Assembly: GCF_000312005.1 (NCBI RefSeq)
Contig: NZ_HE978588.1
Coordinates: 1,652,089 to 1,711,720 of the forward strand
DNA: 59,632 nucleotides
DNA from: Cellulomonas massiliensis JC225
GTDB lineage: Bacteria; Actinomycetota; Actinomycetes; Actinomycetales; Cellulomonadaceae
Direction of reading: 5' to 3'
Position numbers and translations under genes: made by a program. The notes below the pieces were generated by a model. That model ran no database searches, was not told where the DNA came from, and saw only the letters and a list, made by a program, of their open reading frames with translations. Shown piece after piece: positions 8,353-15,636 of the stretch. The number at the start of each line of letters is the position of its first letter. Within the stretch, counting starts at the first letter, position 1.

Positions 8353-8438
8353 CGCGTCGCTCCCGGGGTGCCGGCGCGGAGCGGCCGCGGGCCGCCGGGG
8401 CGGGGGCGCGGGGCCGGAGCGAGCGGTGCGTGCGGCAT
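8349..8438 (-). CDS. Small ORF, 29 aa, Pro/Arg-rich, coupled to the APH-like gene
   Basis: An ATG at 8438 with a good Shine-Dalgarno (CAGGAGAGCCACG before it) opens 29 codons rich in Pro, Arg, Ala and Gly, beginning MPHAPLAPAPRPRPGG and ending GTPGATR. Its TGA overlaps the next ATG as ATGA. The next gene has no other clear ribosome site, so this ORF is probably translated, either as a leader that delivers ribosomes to the APH-like gene or as a real peptide. No family recognised. Confidence 0.45.
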   Translation of the reverse strand: MPHAPLAPAPRPRPGGPRPLRAGTPGATR

Positions 8439-8600
8439 CGTGGCTCTCCTGTGGTGTCCGCGGTGGTGCGTGGCCGGTGGTCGGTGGCCGCGAGGGGCGG
8501 CCGTCGTGCGGGTCGGTCGTCGTGCTGCGGGCCGGGGCCCGTGGTGCCGGTGTCGCTGGTCAGGAGCGGTGCGCCGCCCCCGTGATACGCCGTGGGAGCC
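8439..8600. other. 162-bp gap in the island, no gene
   Basis: GC-rich spacer between the beta-sandwich gene and the small ORF. On the minus strand GTATCACGG occurs near its start (around 8580), a possible -10 region, but no convincing -35 was found. No other structure seen. Confidence 0.3.
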
Positions 8601-9116
8601 TCAGAAGGGCAGCCACTGGGTGACGCAGGTGCCGTCCGCGCTCGTGCACTCGAGGCGGAGCGTCCCGCCCGGGCGGACGTCGAAGCGGAAGTACCCCACC
8701 TCGTCCGTCTCGACCGTCGACACCACCTCGTCGGGCGTGCGCAGCGTCACCGAGCCGCGCCGCGGCGGGATCAGCTGCCCCTCGATCGACCCGTCGCCCA
8801 CCTCGATCTCCACCCCGAGGCCCTCGCCCTCGAAGACGAGGGTCCGCGACGACCCGCCGGAGCGGTCGCGGACGCCGGCGAGCTCGCCCGCCTCGCGGGA
8901 GTCGTACACGAGCTCGAGCAGCAGCAGGTCGAGCTCCAGGCCGGCGCGGGCGTCGAGCATCGCCCGGTGCGCCGCGAACGCGCGGGTGCCCGCCGCGACG
9001 ACGCGGTCGTGCAGCGGCCCGCCCGCGACGGCCGCGGCGAGGTCCGCGGCCAGCGCGTCGTCGTCGGCCCAGGAAGGAGCGTGCTCGGTCGGTCGGTCAT
9101 CCGAGTGCCAGGACAT
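8601..9116 (-). CDS. Uncharacterised protein with C-terminal beta-sandwich, coupled to sigma factor
   Basis: 171 aa, no signal peptide or membrane segment. Residues 1-80 are acidic then helical (RAGLELDLLLLELVYDSREAGELAG). Residues about 92-171 alternate as beta strands: IEGQLIPPRRGSVTLRT, VVSTVETDEVGYFRFDV, GGTLRLEC. This is the pattern of carboxypeptidase-regulatory / prealbumin-like domains. The ATG overlaps the end of the sigma gene by 20 bp, so the two are co-translated and likely work together, for instance as a sigma-factor regulator or a target. That role is inferred from position only. Two Cys (157, 164) near the C-terminus. Confidence 0.6.
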   Translation of the reverse strand: MSWHSDDRPTEHAPSWADDDALAADLAAAVAGGPLHDRVVAAGTRAFAAHRAMLDARAGLELDLLLLELVYDSREAGELAGVRDRSGGSSRTLVFEGEGLGVEIEVGDGSIEGQLIPPRRGSVTLRTPDEVVSTVETDEVGYFRFDVRPGGTLRLECTSADGTCVTQWLPF

Positions 9117-9714
9117 CGTGGCCTCCCCCTGCGGCCGTGGCCGCGACGTAGTTCTTGATGGCGGCGGTCTGCCGCAGCTTCGCCAGCCCGCGGCCTCGGG
9201 TGGGGCCGATCGAGCCGACCGGGATGCCGAGCCGCTCGGAGATCTCCGTGTAGCTCAGCGGTGGGTCTACTGACAGGAGCAGCAGCAGGTCGCGTTGATG
9301 CGCCGGCAGCTCCGCGAGGCCGTCACGCAGCGCCTGCTCCCGCTCGGCGCGCAGCAGGTCCTGGTCGAGCTCGCCGTCCGTCGCGCCGTCCAGCCGCCCG
9401 CCCTGCGGGTCGACGGGGGTCGTGCGGCGGCCGGCGTTCGTGACGCGGATGCACTCGTGGCGCGCCGTGGTGGCGACCCAGCCGGGCAGCGCCTGCGGCT
9501 CGCGCAGGCGGTCCAGGTGCTCGACGAGGTTCAGCCAGACGGTCTGCGCCACGTCCTCGGCCTGGTCGGGGGAGAGGCGGAACTGGCGGACGCGTGCCAG
9601 GACGGCGGGCGTGTGGCGGCGCACGATCTCCGCCCAGGCGAGCGCGTCGCCGCCCAGCGCCCCGGCGACCAGGGCGGTCACGTCCTGGTCGCGGTAGGCG
9701 TCCTGGTTGTCCAC
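9097..9714 (-). CDS. ECF-type RNA polymerase sigma factor
   Basis: 205 aa, sigma-70 family with only regions 2 and 4. Region 2 (about 25-98) contains VRRHTPAVLARVRQFRLSPDQAEDVAQ and LPGWVATTARHECIR. Region 4 (about 127-183) holds a helix-turn-helix LSYTEISERLGIPVGSIGPTRGRGLAKLR. Start GTG 9714 is supported by GAAAGGA 7 nt upstream; a longer frame reaches 9780. It lies 99 bp after the S8 protease gene on the same strand and overlaps the 171-aa gene at its 3' end. No classical transmembrane anti-sigma gene lies nearby. Presumably it controls this island or a wider stress regulon. Confidence 0.88.
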   Translation of the reverse strand: MDNQDAYRDQDVTALVAGALGGDALAWAEIVRRHTPAVLARVRQFRLSPDQAEDVAQTVWLNLVEHLDRLREPQALPGWVATTARHECIRVTNAGRRTTPVDPQGGRLDGATDGELDQDLLRAEREQALRDGLAELPAHQRDLLLLLSVDPPLSYTEISERLGIPVGSIGPTRGRGLAKLRQTAAIKNYVAATAAGGGHDVLALG

Positions 9715-9813
9715 GTCTGCATCCTTTCGTCCGGTGACGTGGATGCCATCATCCCGCGCGCGGCGGAGGATGCCCAGCACGTTCAGGCTCCCCGCCGGGC
9801 CGACGCCGCCACG

Positions 9814-11220
9814 TCACACCCCCGGCAGGATCTCGAGCGCGCGTCCGAAGCCCGGGACCTGCCGGCCGCCGGCGACGAGCTGCGCGTAGGCCTGCCGCGG
9901 CGGCAGCGACCGCTCGCGCGCGAGGCGTGCGACGGCGCCCGCGACCTGCGGCGCGGCGAACGAGGTCCCGCTCCAGTGGGCGAACGCGTCCGGCCCGAAG
10001 GTGTCGGGCTCGGCGGTGAACTCGTACGACTCGGTGCCCTCGACGAAGGTCGACAGCACGCCCTCGCCGACCGTCGAGCAGTCGACCCAGAAGCCGCGGC
10101 TGGACCAGGTGGTGGGCCGCAGGTCCGCGGTCAGGGCGCCGACGGCGACGACCCGCCGGAACGCGGCGGGCCACGTGGGGACCGAGTCGCCGTAGTTGCC
10201 GGCCGCCGCCACGACGAGCACCTCCTCGCCGCCCTGCTTCTCCAGCACGCCGATCTCGTCGAGCGCCGCCTCGAGCGCCAGCGAGGGCTGGTCGAACCGG
10301 GTCTGCCCGCCGAGCGACAGGTTCACGATCTGGGCGCCGTTCTTCACGGCGCGCACCAGCGCGCACGCCACCTCGAGCTCGCTGCCCGCCCCGCCGCCGC
10401 GCAGCGCGCGGTAGACCGCGACGTCCGCGGTCGGCGCCACCTGCGCCACGACGCCGGCGACGAACGTGCCGTGCCCGGCCGCGAAGTCGAGCAGCCCGTC
10501 GCGGGGCTGGATGTCGAGCAGGTCGACGTTCGCGTCGTTGCCGTGCGTGCTCGGGTCGTCGACGGGGACCCGGGCGACCGAGCCGAGCCAGCCGTCGCCG
10601 CGCTCGTGGCCGTCGATGCCCGTGTCGATCACGGCGACCCGGACCGGGTCGCCGTCGCCGTCGCCGAAGCGCGGGTAGTCGGCGAACGGCCCGAGGCTCT
10701 CGCCGAGCGCGGGGCCGCCGAGGTTCTTGATGACGGGGGACATGGGGGTCACGTGCGTGAGCGACGCGGCGAAGCCCCGGGCGCGCAGCTCGCCGACCGT
10801 GTCGTCGAGCGTCTGCACGTCCTGGTCGGAGGTGGTGACGAGGCGCGTGAGGCGGTGCTCGAGGTCGTCGCAGCCGAGCGGCGCCTCCGTCAGCCCGCGG
10901 CGCTGCAGGTACTGGCGCGCGCCGCGGTCGGCCCACGTGCGGTCGGTGACGAGGATCTCGCCGCCGACGAGCAGGACGTCACGCCCGCCGCGGCCCCGCA
11001 GGGTCGTGAGGGTGCGGCTGCGGCGCTCCTGGTACCGGCTGCTCACCGCGCGCACGAGCTGACGCTGCACGGCCGGGTCCGTGAGGTTGTTGCGCAGCTC
11101 GTCGACCTGCCGGCGCACCGAGTGCCGCAGCCGCTCGCCGACCCGGTCGTCGGGCCGCAGGGCCCGGTAGTCGTCGCCGAACGGCGCCTCGGGGCGCCCG
11201 CCCTCGTCGGTGGTGCTCAC
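9814..11220 (-). CDS. S8 family serine peptidase (subtilisin-like), probably cytosolic
   Basis: 468 aa. The catalytic triad is intact: Asp199 in VAVIDTGID, His250 in AAGHGTFVAG, Ser420 in WSGTSFAAPQVAG; oxyanion Asn342 in AAAGNYGD. No signal peptide: the N-terminus is polar (MSTTDEGGRPEAPFGDD) and no membrane anchor follows, so it should act inside the cell. About 180 residues precede the protease domain, possibly an inhibitory or partner-binding part. GTG start with GAGGAG about 7 nt upstream. It diverges from the CHAT gene across a 34-bp gap, so the two proteases share a control region; it leads the sigma factor operon. Confidence 0.88.
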   Translation of the reverse strand: MSTTDEGGRPEAPFGDDYRALRPDDRVGERLRHSVRRQVDELRNNLTDPAVQRQLVRAVSSRYQERRSRTLTTLRGRGGRDVLLVGGEILVTDRTWADRGARQYLQRRGLTEAPLGCDDLEHRLTRLVTTSDQDVQTLDDTVGELRARGFAASLTHVTPMSPVIKNLGGPALGESLGPFADYPRFGDGDGDPVRVAVIDTGIDGHERGDGWLGSVARVPVDDPSTHGNDANVDLLDIQPRDGLLDFAAGHGTFVAGVVAQVAPTADVAVYRALRGGGAGSELEVACALVRAVKNGAQIVNLSLGGQTRFDQPSLALEAALDEIGVLEKQGGEEVLVVAAAGNYGDSVPTWPAAFRRVVAVGALTADLRPTTWSSRGFWVDCSTVGEGVLSTFVEGTESYEFTAEPDTFGPDAFAHWSGTSFAAPQVAGAVARLARERSLPPRQAYAQLVAGGRQVPGFGRALEILPGV

Positions 11221-11254
11221 TCTCGCTCCTCGTCCCCAGCCCTAGAATCCGCAG
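11221..11254. promoter_or_regulatory. 34-bp divergent promoter region, S8 peptidase / CHAT protease
   Basis: Plus strand: TAGAAT at 11243-11248, 6 nt before the GTG of the CHAT gene, with no Shine-Dalgarno, which predicts leaderless transcription. Minus strand: the same bases read TTCTAGGG and a Shine-Dalgarno GAGGAG precedes the S8 GTG. The -35 regions must lie inside the opposite coding sequences. Any regulator binding here would control both proteases. Confidence 0.5.
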
Positions 11255-13915
11255 GTGGTCGTGCACAGCCGTCCAGACCGCCCCGTGCAGGACCGGTCTG
11301 ACTCTCAGGAGCAGCGGCACGCGGCTCTGATACGTGCGCGTTCGCTGTTCGACGTCGTCGCCGCCGATCCTCGCGCAGGAGCGCCCCGCGCGGCAGCCCT
11401 CGTCGAGGCGGCGAGGGCCGACGCCGACGCCGAGCTGGAGGCCTGGGCGCTGCGCGCGCTCGCCTGGTCGTACCGGGCGCGCTGGGACCACGCCGAGGCC
11501 GAGAGGCTGCTGTCGCGCGCGCTGCGCCTGGGCCGGCGCAACGGGTGGGGCGGGCTCGTCGCCCAGGTGCTCGTGGCGCGGCAGGCGGTGCGGCAGGAGA
11601 CGGGCCGGGTCGCCGCCGCGCGGCGCGACCTGGACGCGGCGCTGGAGGCCGTCCTGCACGCGCAGGACGTGGCGGCGCCGGAGCGGCTCGCGGTCGAGAT
11701 CCACATCCGCCTGCAGCGCGCGACCGCGGACGCGAACGCCGGGCGGCGGGACCGCGCCGAGGCCCGCTACCGGCAGCTGCTGCCGTACCGGGACCGGCTG
11801 ACGGAGACGGACCGCTACAAGCTGCTCAACAACCTGGGCCTCATGGTGGCGCAGCGCGGCGCCTACGCGGCCGGGCTGCGACTGGTGAGCGAGGCCGCCG
11901 AGATCGCCGAGCGGCTGGGCCCGGCCGCCTGGGCGCCGGTGCTGCAGACGCGCGCGTGGATCCTCGTGCAGGCCGGCCGCCTCGTGCCCGGCATGCGGGA
12001 GTTCGAGCGCGCGGAGCGTGCCTACGAGGCGGGCGACGTGCCGCTCGCCGAGTACTACGCCGAGTACGCCGACACGCTCGCGGACCTGCGGCTGCTGCCC
12101 GAGGCCAGCCGGGCGGCCGACCGGGCGGTGGACGAGTGCGAGCGCGCGGGCGTGCCCTTCATCGGCGCGGAGGCCCGGCTGCGCGCGGCGCAGGTCCGGG
12201 TGCTCGACGGGGACCAGGCCGGCGCGCTGGCGCACGCGGAGGCGGCCGCGCGCGCGTTCGAGGCGCAGCGGCGCACGGGATGGCGGGACCGGGCGCTGCT
12301 CGTGGCGGCCGAGGCGCGCGCGCTCGACGCGTTCGCGGACGCGGACGAGGTCGAGGCGGCCCGCCGGGCGGCGGCGCGCCTGCAGCGGTCGGGGAACGTG
12401 CCGAGCGCGGTCCAGGCGCACCTCGTCGCCGGCCGGGTGGCCCTGCAGGCGGGGCTGCTCCCGGTCGCGGCGCGCGAGCTCGGTGCCGCCCGGCGGCTGT
12501 CGCAGCGCGGCTCGGTGCTCACGCGCATCCGCGGGCGGCTCGCGGGCGCGCTCGCGGGGAGGGCGGCCGGCGACCCCCGGGCGGCGCTCGCGGACTGCCG
12601 GGCGGGGCTGCGCGACCTCGCGGCCCACCGGTCGTCGCTGCCGACGATGGAGCTGCGGGCGCTCGCCTCCGGGCACGGCGCCGAGCTGGGCGAGATCGGT
12701 CTCGGCGTGCTGCTGCGCGACGGCCGTCCCGCCCGGGTGCTCGACTGGATGGAGCGGACGCGCGCCGCCGCGCTCCTCGGCGCGCCGGCCCCCGCCACGG
12801 GTCAGGACGACGAGGCGTCGACCGCCGAGGCCGTCCTCGAGGTGAGCGGCGTGCGGGCGGCCGAGCTCGCCCGCCCGGCGGCGCAGCCCCGCGACCAGCA
12901 GTGGCTCCACGAGGCGCCGGTCAGCGCCCCGACGCTCGTGCCGGCCCCGCCGACCTCCTCCGAGCTGCGGGCGGCGCTCGACGGCCGGGTGCTCGTCGAG
13001 TACGGGCGGTGCGAGGGGCGCCTGGTCGCGGTCGTGCTGGACCGCGCCCCGCGCCTCGTCGACGTGGGGCCGGAGCGGGTCGCCGTCGAGCACCTGCGGG
13101 CCCTGCTGTTCGCGCTGCGGCGGCTCGCGAACCCCCGGTCGACCGCGACCGCCGCCGCGGCACGGCTGAGCGCGGAGCAGCGGATCCGCGCGCTGCGCCG
13201 GGCGCTCGTCGAGCCGCTCGGCGTCGACCCGGGCCGCGAGCTCGTCGTCGTGCCGGCCGGGCCGCTGCACGGCGTGCCGTGGTCGGCGCTCGCGGACGCG
13301 CCCGTCGCCGTCGCCCCGTCGGCCGGGGCGTGGCTGCGGACCACGCGCGCGCCGGTGCGCGACGGCGTCGTGCTCGTCGCCGGGCCCGGGCTGGCGGGTG
13401 CGCACGAGGAGGTCGCGGCCCTGCGCGAGCTGCACCCGGGCGCGGTCGTGCTCGAGCCTCCCGAGAGCGCGGCGATGACGGTCGCCCGCGCGTCGGTGCG
13501 CGCCGACCTCACGCACCTGGCCGCGCACGGCTCGGCACGCGCGGACAACCCGATGTTCTCCTCCGTGCTGCTCGCCGACGGTCCGGTCACCGTCCAGGAG
13601 CTCCAGCAGACGACCGTCGCCCCCCGCCGGCTGGTGCTCGCGTCCTGCCACTCGGGCGCCGACGTGGCCTACGCGGGCGGGGAGACGCTGGGCTTCGTCT
13701 CGGCGATGCTCGCGCAGGGCACGGCGGGCGTGGTGGCGAGCATCGCGGCGGTCCCCGACGTGGAGGCCGTGGACCTCATGGTCGCGCTGCACACCCACCT
13801 GCGCCGGGGGCTGACGATGGCCCGGGCGCTGCACGCGGCACGCGCGCAGATCGACCGCGGGACGCCGGGAGGGTTCGTCAACTGGTGCACGTTCAGCGCG
13901 CACGGGGCGGCGTGA
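11255..13915 (+). CDS. TPR-CHAT caspase-like protease
   Basis: 886 aa, no signal peptide. Residues about 20-490 are Ala-rich helical repeats of tetratricopeptide type (for example ALRALAWSYRARWDHAEAERLL, RYKLLNNLGLMVAQRG). A linker follows and a CHAT peptidase domain fills about 590-886. The clan-CD dyad is intact: His758 in THLAAHGSARADNP and Cys798 in LVLASCHSGADV. CHAT proteins are relatives of separase and caspases; in other bacteria TPR-CHAT proteases are switched on by immune sensors (Csx29 of type III-E CRISPR) or cut gasdermins. Here partners are a divergent subtilisin and a sigma factor, so a proteolytic signalling role is inferred; the substrate is unknown. Start GTG 11255, alternatives 11261 and 11284. 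Confidence 0.88.
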   Translation: MVVHSRPDRPVQDRSDSQEQRHAALIRARSLFDVVAADPRAGAPRAAALVEAARADADAELEAWALRALAWSYRARWDHAEAERLLSRALRLGRRNGWGGLVAQVLVARQAVRQETGRVAAARRDLDAALEAVLHAQDVAAPERLAVEIHIRLQRATADANAGRRDRAEARYRQLLPYRDRLTETDRYKLLNNLGLMVAQRGAYAAGLRLVSEAAEIAERLGPAAWAPVLQTRAWILVQAGRLVPGMREFERAERAYEAGDVPLAEYYAEYADTLADLRLLPEASRAADRAVDECERAGVPFIGAEARLRAAQVRVLDGDQAGALAHAEAAARAFEAQRRTGWRDRALLVAAEARALDAFADADEVEAARRAAARLQRSGNVPSAVQAHLVAGRVALQAGLLPVAARELGAARRLSQRGSVLTRIRGRLAGALAGRAAGDPRAALADCRAGLRDLAAHRSSLPTMELRALASGHGAELGEIGLGVLLRDGRPARVLDWMERTRAAALLGAPAPATGQDDEASTAEAVLEVSGVRAAELARPAAQPRDQQWLHEAPVSAPTLVPAPPTSSELRAALDGRVLVEYGRCEGRLVAVVLDRAPRLVDVGPERVAVEHLRALLFALRRLANPRSTATAAAARLSAEQRIRALRRALVEPLGVDPGRELVVVPAGPLHGVPWSALADAPVAVAPSAGAWLRTTRAPVRDGVVLVAGPGLAGAHEEVAALRELHPGAVVLEPPESAAMTVARASVRADLTHLAAHGSARADNPMFSSVLLADGPVTVQELQQTTVAPRRLVLASCHSGADVAYAGGETLGFVSAMLAQGTAGVVASIAAVPDVEAVDLMVALHTHLRRGLTMARALHAARAQIDRGTPGGFVNWCTFSAHGAA

Positions 13916-13940
13916 CGCCCGGGGGAGCGGCGCCGGTGAT

Positions 13941-13970
13941 TTGGTCCCCCGCCCCGGCGTGACGTACTCT
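13941..13970 (+). promoter_or_regulatory. Sigma-A promoter of rplJ-rplL
   Basis: TTGGTC (13941-13946), 18-bp spacer, TACTCT (13965-13970), 26 bp past the CHAT stop. It places transcription start near 13977, just before the L10 leader. Confidence 0.7.
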
Positions 13971-13979
13971 TCTCGGGCC

Positions 13980-14123
13980 CAAGACCGCCGGTCGTCGTGC
14001 CCGGACCTCCTCGAGATCCCGGGTCGACCGAAGTCCCGCAGCAGCGGAGACCAGCGCAGGTGAGAGTTCCGAGCCGTCCCGGCCTTCCGGGCGGCTGCCG
14101 AGCCCCGCGCCTGCGCGGGGCTC
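13980..14123 (+). ncRNA. Ribosomal protein L10 leader
   Basis: 5' leader of rplJ-rplL matching the L10 leader pattern: GTCCCGCAGCAGCGGAGACC (kink-turn-like L10/L12 site around 14033-14052), GCGCAGGTGAGAG, and the ending hairpin GAGCCCCGCGC / GCGCGGGGCTC (14100-14123) followed by TCGTCGTTCC. In the known family excess L10(L12)4 binds this RNA and represses the operon. Boundaries approximate. Confidence 0.8.
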
Positions 14124-14167
14124 TCGTCGTTCCGGGGACCGGTGGCACCACCACCGGAAGGATTGCC

Positions 14168-14695
14168 ATGGCGAGGCCGGACAAGGCAGCCGCTGTCGCA
14201 GAGCTCGCGGACCGTTTCCGCGGGTCGAACGCGGCCGTGCTGACCGAGTACCGCGGGCTCACCGTCGCGCAGCTCAAGACGCTGCGCAAGGCGCTCAGCG
14301 GCAACGCAACCTACGCCGTGGTGAAGAACACGCTGACCGCGATCGCGGCCAAGGAAGCCGGCCTGGCGGGCCTCGACGACGCGCTCGCGGGCCCGTCGGC
14401 GATCGCCTTCGTCACCGGCGACCCGGTCGAGGCCGCAAAGGGTCTGCGTGACTTCGCCAAGGCGAACCCCGCGCTGGTCATCAAGGGCGGTGTCCTCGAC
14501 GGACGCGCCCTGACCGCCGCGGAGGTCACCAAGCTCGCGGACCTCGAGTCCCGCGAGGTGCTCCTGGCCAAGGCGGCCGGTGCGATGAAGGCCAAGCTCT
14601 ACCAGGCTGCCTACGTCTTCACCGCGAACACCGCCCAGGCCGCCCGTGTCATCGATGCCCTGCGCCAGAAGCAGGAGTCGGCCGACGCCGCCTGA
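14168..14695 (+). CDS. rplJ: 50S ribosomal protein L10
   Basis: 175 aa, normal for the family. It anchors L7/L12 dimers to the ribosomal stalk base. N-terminal [29 protein letters not shown] and [13 protein letters not shown] are typical; the C-terminal helix ([14 protein letters not shown]) is the L12-binding part. ATG 14168 has GGAAGGA 5 nt upstream; longer upstream codons lie within the leader RNA. rplL follows after 75 bp. Confidence 0.97.
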   Translation: MARPDKAAAVAELADRFRGSNAAVLTEYRGLTVAQLKTLRKALSGNATYAVVKNTLTAIAAKEAGLAGLDDALAGPSAIAFVTGDPVEAAKGLRDFAKANPALVIKGGVLDGRALTAAEVTKLADLESREVLLAKAAGAMKAKLYQAAYVFTANTAQAARVIDALRQKQESADAA

Positions 14696-14770
14696 CGGCA
14701 GCGTCTCTCCACACCCCCCGCTTCGGACGGGACCCCACCCCGCCGGGCACAGACGAAAGGAACGCCGATC

Positions 14771-15166
14771 ATGGCGACGAAGCTCAGCACCGAGGAGCTC
14801 ATCGAGCAGTTCAAGGGCCTCACGCTCATCGAGCTCTCGGAGTTCGTGAAGCAGTTCGAGGAGGTCTTCGAGGTCACCGCCGCCGCGCCCGTCGCGGTCG
14901 CCGCCGCCCCCGCCGCCGGCGGTGCCGGTGCGGACGCCCCGGCCGAGGAGGAGAAGGACTCGTTCGACGTCGTCCTCGAGGCCGCCGGTGACAAGAAGAT
15001 CCAGGTCATCAAGGAGGTGCGTGCCCTCACGAGCCTCGGCCTGAAGGAGGCCAAGGACCTCGTGGACGAGGCTCCCAAGCCCGTCATCGAGGGTGCGAAC
15101 AAGGAGACCGCCGAGAAGGCCAAGGCCCAGCTCGAGGCCGCCGGCGCCACCGTCTCCCTCAAGTGA
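14771..15166 (+). CDS. rplL: 50S ribosomal protein L7/L12
   Basis: 131 aa stalk protein that recruits translational GTPases. N-terminal dimerisation helices ([21 protein letters not shown]), an Ala/Pro hinge (about 38-58), then the C-terminal domain with [27 protein letters not shown], the factor-binding face. ATG after GAAAGGA. Followed by a strong terminator. Confidence 0.98.
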   Translation: MATKLSTEELIEQFKGLTLIELSEFVKQFEEVFEVTAAAPVAVAAAPAAGGAGADAPAEEEKDSFDVVLEAAGDKKIQVIKEVRALTSLGLKEAKDLVDEAPKPVIEGANKETAEKAKAQLEAAGATVSLK

Positions 15167-15203
15167 TCGCGCACCCGGCGCTCCGCTGAGCGCCGGGTCG
15201 CCC

Positions 15204-15240
15204 GCGAAGGCCCGTCCCCTGCCCGGGGGCGGGCCTTCGC
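15204..15240 (+). terminator. Terminator after rplL
   Basis: 11-bp stem GCGAAGGCCCG / CGGGCCTTCGC whose inner TCCCC/GGGGG bases extend it; 37 nt after the rplL stop. Confidence 0.75.
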
Positions 15241-15460
15241 CGTGCGTGCGGCCGGCCGCGCGACGCCCGCCCGGGGGAGGCAGGTTCCGTCCGGCGGGTG
15301 CGGTGTGCCACCATGGCCGCGGCGACGACGAGGTCGCCACGCGGGTGGCAACGCCCGCGTCAGCACGGCACGAGCCGCCGCACCGGGTGCACGGGGCGCC
15401 GACGAGGACGTCGCAGCGCAGGCCCGATCGGGAAGCGTCGGCGGGCGTGCCTGGGCACGG
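15241..15460. other. Intergenic, no gene recognised
   Basis: 220 bp of spacer between the rplL terminator and the rpoB promoter. Open frames here lack ribosome sites and family features. No repeat or hairpin stands out. Confidence 0.4.
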
Positions 15461-15489
15461 TGGACTTTCGCGTGCGAGCCGAGTATGCT
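15461..15489 (+). promoter_or_regulatory. Sigma-A promoter of rpoB-rpoC
   Basis: TGGACT (15461-15466), 17-bp spacer, TATGCT (15484-15489). It gives a leader of about 140 nt before the rpoB start, containing GCGC-TTT-GCGC and a SD just before the start codon. Confidence 0.6.
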
Positions 15490-15636
15490 AGCGCTTTGCG
15501 CTGGCCTGTGCCCGCGATCTCAGATATCCCGAGCCGGAACCCGACGTACGTGCGCGTCGTGATCCGCCCTCGCGGCCGGGGGATCGCGCCTTGCCAGGCG
15601 GCGCAGCGTGCTCTCGACCGCAGGGAAGGACCCCTC

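Noticed and set aside
8349..8438. Possible FxsA-type (FxSxx C-terminus) radical-SAM peptide precursor
   Set aside because: The 29-residue ORF ends in GTPGATR, not FxSxx, and no radical SAM gene is nearby.
7516..13915. CRISPR type III-E or gasdermin system around the CHAT protease
   Set aside because: No CRISPR repeats, cas genes or gasdermin-like small protein were found beside the CHAT gene.
10979..15340. Very long minus-strand open frame of about 1450 codons
   Set aside because: It runs antisense through the CHAT gene, rplJ and rplL, has no ribosome site and an Arg/Gly/His/Asp-biased composition typical of shadow frames in GC-rich DNA.
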